In this document: one piece after another, positions 44,236 to 52,619 of the stretch
Layout: every line of letters starts with the position of its first letter
Position numbering within the stretch: position 1 is the stretch's first letter
Assembly: GCA_028693055.1 (NCBI GenBank)
Contig: JAQUWD010000009.1
Coordinates: 25,592 to 89,591 of the forward strand
DNA from: Eubacteriales bacterium
GTDB lineage: Bacteria; Bacillota; Clostridia; Christensenellales; Aristaeellaceae
Direction of reading: 5' to 3'
DNA: 64,000 nt
Translations under genes and position numbers: made by a program
Notes under the pieces: model-generated
Seen by the model: the letters and a program-made list of their open reading frames with translations, nothing else
The model's database searches: none
What the model was told of the DNA's origin: nothing

Positions 44236-45417
44236 ATGCGAAAGAAACTTGGCTGTCCACAATACTCCCTTTTGCAGGCAACCCTCTGGGCCAGCTATGG
44301 CATTGCCTACAGCTATATCAATCGCTATTTGCTTTTTGTAGCGGGGATGAATAACACTTCCATCGGCGTACTGCTAGGAATAGCTACCGGAGCCGCATTT
44401 CTGCTGCAACCACTGATTGCGGGGCTTGTAGATGGCGTGCGCGTAACCGTACGCCGCGTGCTGCTATGGAACGGCGTCATACAGGTGCTGTCAATGCTTG
44501 GTCTGCTATTCGCGCAGGCCAGCTGGCTGATCGTGCTATGCTATAGCATTGAATACGCCGGGCTGTTGATTATTGCACCCTTTGCAAATGCCATCGGCAT
44601 ACAGACGCTACGGGCAAGCCGTGCCGTCAATCTCGGCTTTTCACGTGGGCTTGGTTCCCTTGGCTTCGCCGCAACAGTGCAGTTAACCGGCTGGACGCTG
44701 CAACGCTACGAGTCTTTGGGGAAAGTAAGCTATCTCTGTGTACCATTGTTGACGATGCTGGTATCCATTGTATTTACCGCAGTTGTGCTTGCCTATCCCA
44801 AAGTGGAGGAACAGGGCGAAGCTGTTAGGGAACGCCGTCCTGGGGCTTATCATTTTCTCCGAAAATATCCGGCGTTTATTCTGTTCTTGCTTTCTCTCAT
44901 GTTCTCACAAATCAGCCACGCGACGCTGCGCAATGCAATGTACCAAATTGCGGAATGGAAGGGCGACGCTAATGCGCAAGGCACCGCATTGTCTGTGGCT
45001 GCATTTTTGGAAATCATACCTATGTTTCTGTTTCTTTCCTTGAGAAAATGGAAAAGCATCGGCTTTTGGATGCTACTGTCCTCCATCTTCTATCTAGTAC
45101 GCAATCTGTTACTGCTTTTAGTGCCGGGAATTGCCGGGCTGTATATCGGTCAGTGCGCACAAATGCTCAGCGGTGGAATTGGCATGATTGCCGTAGTGTA
45201 TTACGTGTCGGAAAGTGTGGAGGACGCAGACATGGTATGCGCTCAAGCCTATGCCGGAGCAGCTGGAACAGTCGGATCGCTGATTGCTTATGTATCCAGT
45301 GGCTACCAGCTCGACCACATGTCCATAAGTGCGCTCTTATTAGTCAGTTCTTTCATGGCAGCCTTCGGTGTGATTACCATGCAATTAACGGTACGCAAGC
45401 CCATAGTGCACGGGTGA
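44236..45417 (+). CDS. MFS transporter
   Basis: A 393-aa, 12-helix protein of the MFS_1-like/nucleoside-lactose-permease-type group. It has a cytoplasmic loop after helix 2 (GLVDGVRVTVRR, a degenerate MFS motif) and a central loop (KVEEQGEAVRERRPG). It probably imports a substrate or exports a product of the pathway. It follows the AraC gene by 21 nt and is ended by a terminator. Confidence 0.85.
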   Translation: MRKKLGCPQYSLLQATLWASYGIAYSYINRYLLFVAGMNNTSIGVLLGIATGAAFLLQPLIAGLVDGVRVTVRRVLLWNGVIQVLSMLGLLFAQASWLIVLCYSIEYAGLLIIAPFANAIGIQTLRASRAVNLGFSRGLGSLGFAATVQLTGWTLQRYESLGKVSYLCVPLLTMLVSIVFTAVVLAYPKVEEQGEAVRERRPGAYHFLRKYPAFILFLLSLMFSQISHATLRNAMYQIAEWKGDANAQGTALSVAAFLEIIPMFLFLSLRKWKSIGFWMLLSSIFYLVRNLLLLLVPGIAGLYIGQCAQMLSGGIGMIAVVYYVSESVEDADMVCAQAYAGAAGTVGSLIAYVSSGYQLDHMSISALLLVSSFMAAFGVITMQLTVRKPIVHG

Positions 45418-45452
45418 GTGCCCCGGACGAAAGCCAATATCCATATTCATCT

Positions 45453-45482
45453 GCTCTGGAAATAACCTCCAGAGCTTTTTTC
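45453..45482 (+). terminator. Terminator after the MFS gene
   Basis: gctctgga / tccagagc stem, 7-nt loop and a T6 tract, 36 bp beyond the MFS stop. Confidence 0.9.
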
Positions 45483-46043
45483 ATTCGCTTTTTTCATTAT
45501 ATTCCTTGCAATAGAATGGCAGTTGGCAGCTAACGAAACGATCAGAAAATGTAACATTTTGAGTATTCATTTCTCCGCTTCACTTTTCATTCAGCCAAAA
45601 AACATTATGAGAAAAAAATGACAAATTTTGAGAATCCATGGTAAACAATGAACCACGCTTTCTCCCCTAGAAGAATGAAAATCAAATTGTTGAACATGCT
45701 TTTTCTATATTCCAAGCACTCTATTCGCCAGCACATAATCCTATCACTTAAGGCTTTTCCTATAATAATAGGAAGAAACAGCTATCTAACAGGCATAAAT
45801 CCATCAAAATGAATCCATATAACCTGCATACAGCATTACGAATCGAAGCATAAAATATAAGTGTTTCTTACCGTTTTTATCGTTTGCAAATTTTGACCTA
45901 TTTTTTCCCATATGCACTAAAATAGTGGTTTGAAACTAATCATGAAAAAGCAAATTTCAAGTAGCATAGAAAAGCAATGAGCGCTATAATAACAGCATCC
46001 AATGGTTCCACGTACAATGCAATTAAATGAGGAGGAATACTTT
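45483..46043 (+). promoter_or_regulatory. AT-rich regulatory gap upstream of the main catabolic operon
   Basis: About 560 bp without a gene. TATAAT at 45985-45990 has no good -35, as expected for an activator-dependent promoter. Upstream are two copies of ATTTTGAGWATYCAT (45556-45570 and 45625-45639, 13 of 15 identical) and further AATCCAT boxes at 45798-45804 and 45812-45818. These are candidate AraC-type binding sites. Confidence 0.5.
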
Positions 46044-46763
46044 ATGACTTATCAAGAGGAAAACCAAAAACTAATTGAGCTCTTTAAGCCCTGCCGTGTT
46101 ACCGACGTTCGCGATGGTATGGACTGGTGCGGCTATCATCACTATGGCACTGTGGACTATCACGTGCGTCCATTGTTCCCCGCACGTGCGGTTGGTATTG
46201 CCCGTACGGCTCGTTACATTCCTTATGAAGGTCCGGCTCCGATGTGCACCGGCGAAGAGTACACCAAGTGGTCTGCTATGTACTACAAGGAAATCTGTTA
46301 CGATCCGTGGCAGAACGATCTGGAACCTGGCGATTTCATGTGCATCGATCTAGCGGGCGTGGACGTTGGATTGATGGGCAGCAACAACACTTTGTTTTCA
46401 CAGAAAAAGGGTTGCGTAGGTTTCCTGATCAATGGCGGCGGCATCCGTGATACGGATGAGGTTATCATGCAGGGCGGCATGCCGGTATGGAGCTATCACA
46501 TTTCTCAAGGCATGGATCAGGCCCGTATTCGTTTCATCGACAAGGATTGCCCCATTGCGGTTGGCGGCGTTGCCGTTTATCCCGGTGATGTGATCGTGGC
46601 GGATCATGACGGCGTTATCGTAGTTCCGCGCAAGGTTGCCTACGATGTTGCCAAGTATGCTTGGCAGGAAATGAACGGTGATAAGGTGGGTCGCCAAAAG
46701 CTATACAAGGATCTCGGCAAGGAGCTGGACGATACTGTGGTTCCCGTTGACGAGGTCAAATAA
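46044..46763 (+). CDS. RraA-like family protein, paralog 2
   Basis: A 239-aa protein with the same layout as the 42525 gene: VTDVRDGMDWCG, RYIPYEGPAP, GGGIRDTDEV and DHDGVIVVP. GAGGAGG upstream fixes the start; longer frames are unsupported. It is the first gene of the long catabolic operon, 69 bp before the binding protein. Two diverged copies in one island suggest either successive steps or two related substrates. Confidence 0.83.
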   Translation: MTYQEENQKLIELFKPCRVTDVRDGMDWCGYHHYGTVDYHVRPLFPARAVGIARTARYIPYEGPAPMCTGEEYTKWSAMYYKEICYDPWQNDLEPGDFMCIDLAGVDVGLMGSNNTLFSQKKGCVGFLINGGGIRDTDEVIMQGGMPVWSYHISQGMDQARIRFIDKDCPIAVGGVAVYPGDVIVADHDGVIVVPRKVAYDVAKYAWQEMNGDKVGRQKLYKDLGKELDDTVVPVDEVK

Positions 46764-46831
46764 AGTACAATTTGTCCGTGAAAGGCGTAAAGCTTCTGCG
46801 GCAAATCAATAAAATGCAAGGAGAGATTACT

Positions 46832-48130
46832 ATGAAAAGGTTCCTAGCTATCCTGTTAGCCGTGCTGCTGTTGGTGCCAACGGTAAGCGTCGTTGCCGAA
46901 GAGCATGAGCCGGTTACCATCCGCATCGCCTGGTGGGGCGATACCAAACGTCACGAGCGCTACAACACCATGATGGACGCCTTCCAAGAAATGTACCCGT
47001 GGATTACCGTCGAGCGCGAGTATGGCACGTGGAACGACTATTGGGACAAGCTGGCCACTCAGGTTGCTGGCGGCAACGCCCCTGACGTAATGGGCATGCA
47101 CCAGCAATATGCGGCGGACTACATCAACCGTAACGCAACCTTGCCGCTAAACGAGTACATCGACTCCGGCGTAATCGACGTAAACAAGATGAGCGAAGCC
47201 GTTTTGGACGGCTGCACCGTGGACGGCAAAGTAGTGATGCTGCCTATAGGCATTACTGTTACAACCTTTTTAATCAACAAAACCATGTGTGACGAGCTGG
47301 GCGTAACGCTTCCCGAATACGGCGATATGTGGTCTTGGGCCGACTTGCAGAATGTTGCCCGCGACTTCCGCGCCAAATCCAAGGAAGCTGGCAAGGATCT
47401 ATACTTCATGCTGGATCGCTTCGCTATTAACGAATTCATGAACTATGCCCGTGGCAAGGGCCGTGACCTGTACGGCGAGGACGGCGGTCTAGCCTTCACA
47501 GTAGAAGACGTCAAGGAATGGTATTCCTACTTTGACGATCTACGCAAGGAAGATTGCATTCCCTCTGCTGATTATGTATCCGAGCAGTCTACCAAGACGC
47601 TGGAACAGGGCGCTTTTGCCAACAGCGAAATCGCCGCTATCATGGTTCCCGTCAACCAGCTGTACCTGTATGTAGCGCAGATGCCCGATACCGAGCTTCT
47701 CTGCGGGATGATGCCCACAGGCAATGACGGTACCAAGGATGCATTCTTAGAAGGCGCGCACTGGGCCATCTCTTCCACCAGCGATAAAAAGCGTCAGGAT
47801 GCTGCCGCTCTACTTATCGATTTCTTGGAGAACAAGAAAGAAAACTGGAAGACCATGCTGATGGATCAGGGCGTACCTGCCAATCAGGAAATGGCAGAGT
47901 ATATCTCCACCTTAGTCAGCGATATCGACGCACGGGCGATCGACTTTGTTAACCGCACCACCGAAGTGGTACCCGGCGGCTTCGCATATCCGCCTGCGGG
48001 TGCTACCGAGATCAAGGCGTTGTTCCAGGAGTATCAGGAATATACCATGTTTGGTTACTCCACGGTAGAGGAAGCCGCCGAGGCCTTCTATCAGGGAGCG
48101 TTGGAGATCCTGGCCGCTAACAAGAAGTAA
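46832..48130 (+). CDS. ABC transporter substrate-binding protein (sugar type)
   Basis: A 432-aa cluster-1 binding protein. Signal peptide at about 1-23, then VTIRIAWWGDTKRHERY and YADYI-type hinge strands; aromatic residues (WW, YW) suit carbohydrate or polyol ligands. There is no Cys lipobox at the signal end (VSVVAEE), unusual for a monoderm binding protein. AAGGAG selects Met at 46832. It is followed by a strong hairpin and two permease genes. Confidence 0.9.
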   Translation: MKRFLAILLAVLLLVPTVSVVAEEHEPVTIRIAWWGDTKRHERYNTMMDAFQEMYPWITVEREYGTWNDYWDKLATQVAGGNAPDVMGMHQQYAADYINRNATLPLNEYIDSGVIDVNKMSEAVLDGCTVDGKVVMLPIGITVTTFLINKTMCDELGVTLPEYGDMWSWADLQNVARDFRAKSKEAGKDLYFMLDRFAINEFMNYARGKGRDLYGEDGGLAFTVEDVKEWYSYFDDLRKEDCIPSADYVSEQSTKTLEQGAFANSEIAAIMVPVNQLYLYVAQMPDTELLCGMMPTGNDGTKDAFLEGAHWAISSTSDKKRQDAAALLIDFLENKKENWKTMLMDQGVPANQEMAEYISTLVSDIDARAIDFVNRTTEVVPGGFAYPPAGATEIKALFQEYQEYTMFGYSTVEEAAEAFYQGALEILAANKK

Positions 48131-48137
48131 CGGCTGT

Positions 48138-48175
48138 CAGGGAGGCAGCAGCGGGCAACCGCTGTTGCTTCCCTG
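48138..48175 (+). promoter_or_regulatory. Intercistronic hairpin after the binding-protein gene
   Basis: A 17-bp near-perfect stem with gcaa tetraloop and no U-tract. Such stems protect the upstream mRNA and raise binding-protein levels over permeases, as with malE-malF. Confidence 0.65.
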
Positions 48176-48198
48176 AAACAGGCGATTGGAGGATCACC

Positions 48199-49107
48199 AT
48201 GACACAACGAATCAAATCCGGAGTCAATTTAAGCCAACGACGGGAAACAAGAGCCGGATATCTTTTCCTTCTTCCGTGGTTAATCGGCTTTTTCTGCCTG
48301 ACGGTCATCCCTATGATCGCATCCCTTTATTTTTCCTTTACAAGCTACGATATGATGACTGACCCCGTGTGGGTTGGGTTAAGCAATTTTTCCAAAATCT
48401 TTACTTCTGACGTTAAATTTCAGTATTCCCTTCGCGTTACTACTACCTATGTATTACTGGGCGTACCGTTGCAGCTGGCTTTTGCGCTACTGCTGGCGGT
48501 TATTTTCAAGAAGGATCGTCCCGGTATTCGCTTTTATCGTGCCGCGTATTATCTGCCCTCTTTGTTTGGCGGCAGCATCGCCGTTGCAATTTTATGGCGG
48601 CAGCTGTTCAACAAAACGGGCGTTATCAATCAGATGCTCGCTGTGATCGGTATCCAAGGAAAGAACTGGATCAATTCGCCCGATACCGCGATTTACACAC
48701 TGATTTCTTTACTCATTTGGCAATTTGGCGCTTCCATGGTTATCTTCCTTTCATCCCTAAAGCAAATTCCGCAAGATTACTACGAGGCCGCCACCATAGA
48801 CGGCGCCAGTCGGCCGCGGCAGTTTTTCTCTATCACGTTGCCCTTGTTGACTCCCATGGTGTTTTTCAACATAGTCATGCAGTTTATCAACGCCTTTCAA
48901 GCTTTTACTCCGGCCTATATCGTATCGGCCGGTACAGGCGGCCCCATGAATTCTACTTTGTTTTATACCTTAAACATCTACCTTCAAGGCTTCTCGTATT
49001 TCAAGATGGGTTACGCCTGCGCGCTGGCTTGGATCCTTGTTGCATTGATCGGCGCTTTCACAGGTCTCATCTTCGGCACCTCCAAGAAATGGGTTTATTA
49101 CGATTAA
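48199..49107 (+). CDS. ABC transporter permease (MalF type)
   Basis: A 302-aa protein with six transmembrane helices and the EAA loop YYEAATIDGASRPRQFFSIT (about 195-214) that contacts the ATPase. TTGGAGG lies upstream. It forms a heterodimer with the next gene product. No ATPase gene is in the cluster, so a shared MsmK/MalK-type subunit is implied. Confidence 0.93.
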   Translation: MTQRIKSGVNLSQRRETRAGYLFLLPWLIGFFCLTVIPMIASLYFSFTSYDMMTDPVWVGLSNFSKIFTSDVKFQYSLRVTTTYVLLGVPLQLAFALLLAVIFKKDRPGIRFYRAAYYLPSLFGGSIAVAILWRQLFNKTGVINQMLAVIGIQGKNWINSPDTAIYTLISLLIWQFGASMVIFLSSLKQIPQDYYEAATIDGASRPRQFFSITLPLLTPMVFFNIVMQFINAFQAFTPAYIVSAGTGGPMNSTLFYTLNIYLQGFSYFKMGYACALAWILVALIGAFTGLIFGTSKKWVYYD

Positions 49108-49125
49108 GAAAGGGGATAGCTCGCT

Positions 49126-49965
49126 ATGGCAAAAAAGAACTGGAACAGTCTTTTGTTCCACTTTCTGGTCATCCTGTTCGGTCTGTTTATGATCTATCCC
49201 CTTCTGTGGATGCTCACAAGCTCCTTCAAGCCGGGCAATGAAATTTTTAAGGGGACTTCCTTCCTGCCAACGACATGGACGTTAGAAAACTATAGCGTTG
49301 GTTGGTCTGGCATTTCAGGCTACAGCTTTGGTCACTTTTTACTCAACTCCTTCTATATTGTAGTACTGGCGATTATCGGCAACGTGCTTTCGTGTTCTAT
49401 GGCGGCGTACTCCTTTTCCAAAGTAGAGTATCGCTCGCGCAACCTCTGGTTCACGCTGATGCTTGTCTCCATGATGCTGCCGCTGCATGTCCGTTTGATT
49501 CCTCAGTACATACTGTATAACAAGCTGGGCTGGGTAAATACCTACTACCCCATGATTATTCCGAAATTTCTGGCAACGGAAGGCTTCTTCGTTTTCATGA
49601 TGACACAGTACATGCGCGCGCTGCCCCGAGATATCGATGAGGCAGCCACTATCGACGGCTGCAACCATGTCATGCATTACGCGAGGATCATCTTGCCGCT
49701 GTCCGTACCCTCCATCATCACCACCTGCATCTTTACCTTTATTTGGACTTGGAACGATTTCTTTACGCAGATGATCTACTTGAGCAACATTCGGACGTTT
49801 ACCGTTTCTATTGCACTAAGACAATATACGGACGCCATGGGTGAAAGCTACTGGGGAGCCATGTTCTCAATGTCCATCGTATCCCTCATTCCTTTGTTCC
49901 TAATGTTTATACTATTCCAACGGTATCTGATTGAAGGCGTAACAGCCGGCAGTATTAAAGGATAA
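49126..49965 (+). CDS. ABC transporter permease (MalG type)
   Basis: A 279-aa protein with six helices, the EAA loop DIDEAATIDGCNHVMHYARI and the C-terminal GAFSMSIVSLIPLFLMFILF-type helix ending in a short Gly-Ser-Ile tail, typical of MalG/CUT1 permeases. AAAGGGG lies upstream. Partner of the MalF-type permease 18 nt away. Confidence 0.93.
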   Translation: MAKKNWNSLLFHFLVILFGLFMIYPLLWMLTSSFKPGNEIFKGTSFLPTTWTLENYSVGWSGISGYSFGHFLLNSFYIVVLAIIGNVLSCSMAAYSFSKVEYRSRNLWFTLMLVSMMLPLHVRLIPQYILYNKLGWVNTYYPMIIPKFLATEGFFVFMMTQYMRALPRDIDEAATIDGCNHVMHYARIILPLSVPSIITTCIFTFIWTWNDFFTQMIYLSNIRTFTVSIALRQYTDAMGESYWGAMFSMSIVSLIPLFLMFILFQRYLIEGVTAGSIKG

Positions 49966-49980
49966 GAGAGGTTACCGATT

Positions 49981-50412
49981 TTGAAATGTTTTTTTAGCGA
50001 GCAGCCTGGACGTCAAGCCGTCATCTATCTGCAAAAGGGCGAGGATATCAAGGAGGGCGTGAAGCAAGCCTGCGATAAGCTAGGGATTCGCGACGCCAGT
50101 ATAAACAACGCCATTGGTTCGGCTAGCCATATGTCCTACCACTACGTAGCCAGCTGTGCCGATGATCCTGAAAACATCTATGTAAACATTGATAAGGCTT
50201 GTGAGATTGGATCTATTCAAGGCATGGTGCTGGACGGCGACGTTCATCTGCATGTGGCGTTTTCGGACAAGGACGGCAACGCCTATAACGGTCATATGGA
50301 AAGCGGCTGCATCGTGCTCTATCTGCTGGAAATCAACATGACCGTGCTCGACGGGCTGGCCTTATGTCGCCGCAGTGACGATAATGGCATCAATTACATC
50401 GATCAACGCTAA
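49981..50412 (+). CDS. PPC/DUF296 domain protein 1
   Basis: A 143-aa single-domain PPC protein starting at TTG 49981. The fold shows GQAVIYLQKGEDI-like first strand, IGSIQGMV, HLHVAFSDKDG and GHMESGCIVLYLLEI. His89, His91 and His105 form a possible metal site. In plants this domain accompanies AT-hooks; bacterial stand-alone copies are uncharacterised. Being inside a catabolic operon makes an enzymatic role more likely than DNA binding. A homologous copy lies at 56874. Confidence 0.8.
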   Translation: MKCFFSEQPGRQAVIYLQKGEDIKEGVKQACDKLGIRDASINNAIGSASHMSYHYVASCADDPENIYVNIDKACEIGSIQGMVLDGDVHLHVAFSDKDGNAYNGHMESGCIVLYLLEINMTVLDGLALCRRSDDNGINYIDQR

Positions 50413-50424
50413 AGAGGTGCGAAT

Positions 50425-50874
50425 ATGAAAATAGTTGTAGGTTCCGACCATGCAGGTTTCGAACTTAAGCAAAAGTTGCTGCCGAAGCTGCGCACCGCCT
50501 ACGAGGTGCTGGACATGGGCAGTTACGATCCCGCGCCGGTTGATTTTCCCGATATCGCGCGCAAGGTATGTGAAGCTGTGCTTTCCGGAGAGGCCGAGCG
50601 CGGCGTGATGTTTTGCGGCACGGGCGTGGGCGCCAGCATTGCTTGCAACAAGGTAAGCGGTATACGGGCGGCAGTTTGTCACGACATCTATTCCGCTCAT
50701 CAATGCGTAGAGCACGATAATGTACAAATCATGGCGTTGGGTGGACAAATCGTTGGGTGGACAGTAGCTGAGGAACTTATTAACGCTTTTATGAACGCTC
50801 GTTTTTCTACCGAGGAAGAGTTTCGCCGTCGCGTAGCGAAGCTGGAGCAAATGGATGAGGCAAAAGCCAAATGA
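50425..50874 (+). CDS. RpiB/LacA/LacB-family sugar-phosphate isomerase
   Basis: A 149-aa protein with the substrate loop GSDHAGFELK (Asp8, His9), catalytic Cys64 in FCGTGVGAS and the Arg/His pair in GIRAAVCHDIYSA. Family members isomerise ribose 5-P, allose 6-P, tagatose 6-P or erythrulose/erythrose 4-P. The acid-sugar kinase context favours a C4 or C5 phosphate. Its stop overlaps the next start (ATGA). Confidence 0.9.
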   Translation: MKIVVGSDHAGFELKQKLLPKLRTAYEVLDMGSYDPAPVDFPDIARKVCEAVLSGEAERGVMFCGTGVGASIACNKVSGIRAAVCHDIYSAHQCVEHDNVQIMALGGQIVGWTVAEELINAFMNARFSTEEEFRRRVAKLEQMDEAKAK

Positions 50875-51653
50875 ATATTGGCTGCTCTATCATCCCCGGT
50901 GAAGCCGCAACAGCCCGTGACTGTGGCTTTGCCTATGTAGAGCTTGCAGGCAAGGTCGTGCACAGTATGGATGAGACTGCCTTTGAAAAGCTGTGCAAAG
51001 AGCTGACACAGGCTAGTGTCCCTTGCCTCGGCTTTAACGCCTATTGTCCAAAAGAAATCGTAATCGCAGGTCCCGGTTATTCCGAAGCCAACGCCGAAGC
51101 CTATGCGCGGGAACTACTCCCCCGCGCAAAAGCTTTAGGGGTAAAGCTGGTTGGAATCGGTTCACCTTTTTCTCGTATTCTACCAACTGGGTTTGATCCT
51201 GCGCTAGCTGATGAGCAGGCGCTTCGTTTTTTTACCGCCACAGGGCATGTTTTTGGGGAAGCGGGCATTCGGGTTTGCATCGAAGCGTTGGCGCCCTGCT
51301 ACTGCAATTATTTAAACCGCGTGGAAGATGCAGATGCGCTTGCTCAGGCCGTAGCATTGCCAAACGTTGGCGTTGTGGCAGACTTTTATAACATGGAGCA
51401 TGTTGGTCAGGCGGATCGGGAGCTTGGTTCTTTGCTGCCGCGATTGTTCCATGTACATATCTCAGACGACGACGGGACGCCGACGCGACGCGACTTTTTA
51501 AAACCGGAACGGGCAGCTTTCCACCAACAACGGATTCGTAGGTTACTGGATTCGGGATATCAGGGGAACCTAACTGTGGAGGTCGACCTGCCCGTGACTA
51601 AGGAGAAGGCAGTTTCTACTTTCTCCATACTTGAACAATTTGTGGATAATTAG
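50871..51653 (+). CDS. Xylose isomerase-like TIM-barrel protein
   Basis: A 260-aa AP-endonuclease-2-family barrel. Likely metal ligands are Glu in VCIEALAP (about 142), Asp in ADFYNMEHVG, His in FHVHISDDD and Glu in TVEVDLP. It may isomerise or epimerise a keto-sugar or hydroxypyruvate-type intermediate (Hyi, OtnI and IolE are relatives). It is translationally coupled to the RpiB-like gene. Confidence 0.83.
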   Translation: MNIGCSIIPGEAATARDCGFAYVELAGKVVHSMDETAFEKLCKELTQASVPCLGFNAYCPKEIVIAGPGYSEANAEAYARELLPRAKALGVKLVGIGSPFSRILPTGFDPALADEQALRFFTATGHVFGEAGIRVCIEALAPCYCNYLNRVEDADALAQAVALPNVGVVADFYNMEHVGQADRELGSLLPRLFHVHISDDDGTPTRRDFLKPERAAFHQQRIRRLLDSGYQGNLTVEVDLPVTKEKAVSTFSILEQFVDN

Positions 51654-51666
51654 GAGGTAACGAAAG

Positions 51667-52599
51667 ATGGCCAAAGCTCAAAGAAAGGTTCTCATTTCCG
51701 CAGCAATTACCGGCGGTGTTCACACCCCTACGATGTCCCCCTACCTGCCTAGCAATGCAGAGCAAATCATTCAGAACGCCGTAGACGCTTATAAAGCCGG
51801 AGCGTCCATCGTGCACATCCATGCTCGTCTGGAAAACGGTCAGCCAACCGCAGATTATGACACCTTTGAAAAAATTCTGACTGGCATCAAGAAGCAGTGT
51901 AACGTTGTCATTGGTATCACAACGGGCGGTGCTCAGGGCATGACCACCCAAGAGCGTTTTGACGTGATCGAACGGTTTAAGCCCGAAATGGCCTCCGCCA
52001 ACGGTGGCTCTATGAATTTTTGCTTTTCACGGTTAGCAGACGGGGTCGATTTTGAGCATGATTGGGAAAAGCCGTTTATCACCCGTACGTGGGATAATGT
52101 ATTTAAGAACACCTTTATGGACATCGAGTATTGTGTAAAGACGATGAACGCATGTGGGACAAGACCCGAGTTTGAAGTGTTCGATTATGGTCAGCTAAAA
52201 AATCTGGAATATTTCCTAAAAAAAGGCGTTATCGAAAAGCCGGTATATCTGCAATTTGTACCCGGCATCATGGGTGGTATGCCCATTAGTAACGAGGGCA
52301 TGATGTTCATGATCGATCAGGCCAAAAAGCTGCTGGGTGACGATATTCAATATAGTACCGTAGCGCCGGGCCGCCGCATGTTCCGTCTTTCCGCCATGAT
52401 GGCATTGCAGGGTGGAAACGTACGCGTAGGCATGGAGGACGGCTTATACCTCAAGCCTGATGGCACGCTGGCTAAATCCAACGCCGAGCAGGTTGAGAAG
52501 GTTCGTAGAATTTTGGAAGACCTCGACTATCCTGTCGGTACGCCGGATGACGCCCGTGAGCAGCTCCAGCTTAAAGGAATCGACAAGGTAGAATTCTAA
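51667..52599 (+). CDS. BKACE (DUF849) beta-keto acid cleavage enzyme
   Basis: A 310-aa TIM-barrel enzyme. BKACE proteins convert a beta-keto acid plus acetyl-CoA to acetoacetate plus a new acyl-CoA. The zinc ligands His50/His52 (VHIHAR) and Glu257 (RVGMEDGLY) are present. The substrate-discriminating loops (ANGGSMNFCF, PGIMGGM) differ from the lysine-pathway Kce I know, so 3-keto-5-aminohexanoate is not indicated. GGAGG precedes the start. A thiolase follows 20 nt downstream. Confidence 0.88.
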   Translation: MAKAQRKVLISAAITGGVHTPTMSPYLPSNAEQIIQNAVDAYKAGASIVHIHARLENGQPTADYDTFEKILTGIKKQCNVVIGITTGGAQGMTTQERFDVIERFKPEMASANGGSMNFCFSRLADGVDFEHDWEKPFITRTWDNVFKNTFMDIEYCVKTMNACGTRPEFEVFDYGQLKNLEYFLKKGVIEKPVYLQFVPGIMGGMPISNEGMMFMIDQAKKLLGDDIQYSTVAPGRRMFRLSAMMALQGGNVRVGMEDGLYLKPDGTLAKSNAEQVEKVRRILEDLDYPVGTPDDAREQLQLKGIDKVEF

Positions 52600-52619
52600 C
52601 TGTAAATTGGGAGGCACAT

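Noticed and set aside
51667..52599. Lysine-fermentation Kce
   Set aside because: No kamA, kamDE, kdd or kal genes nearby; the neighbours are sugar-acid genes.
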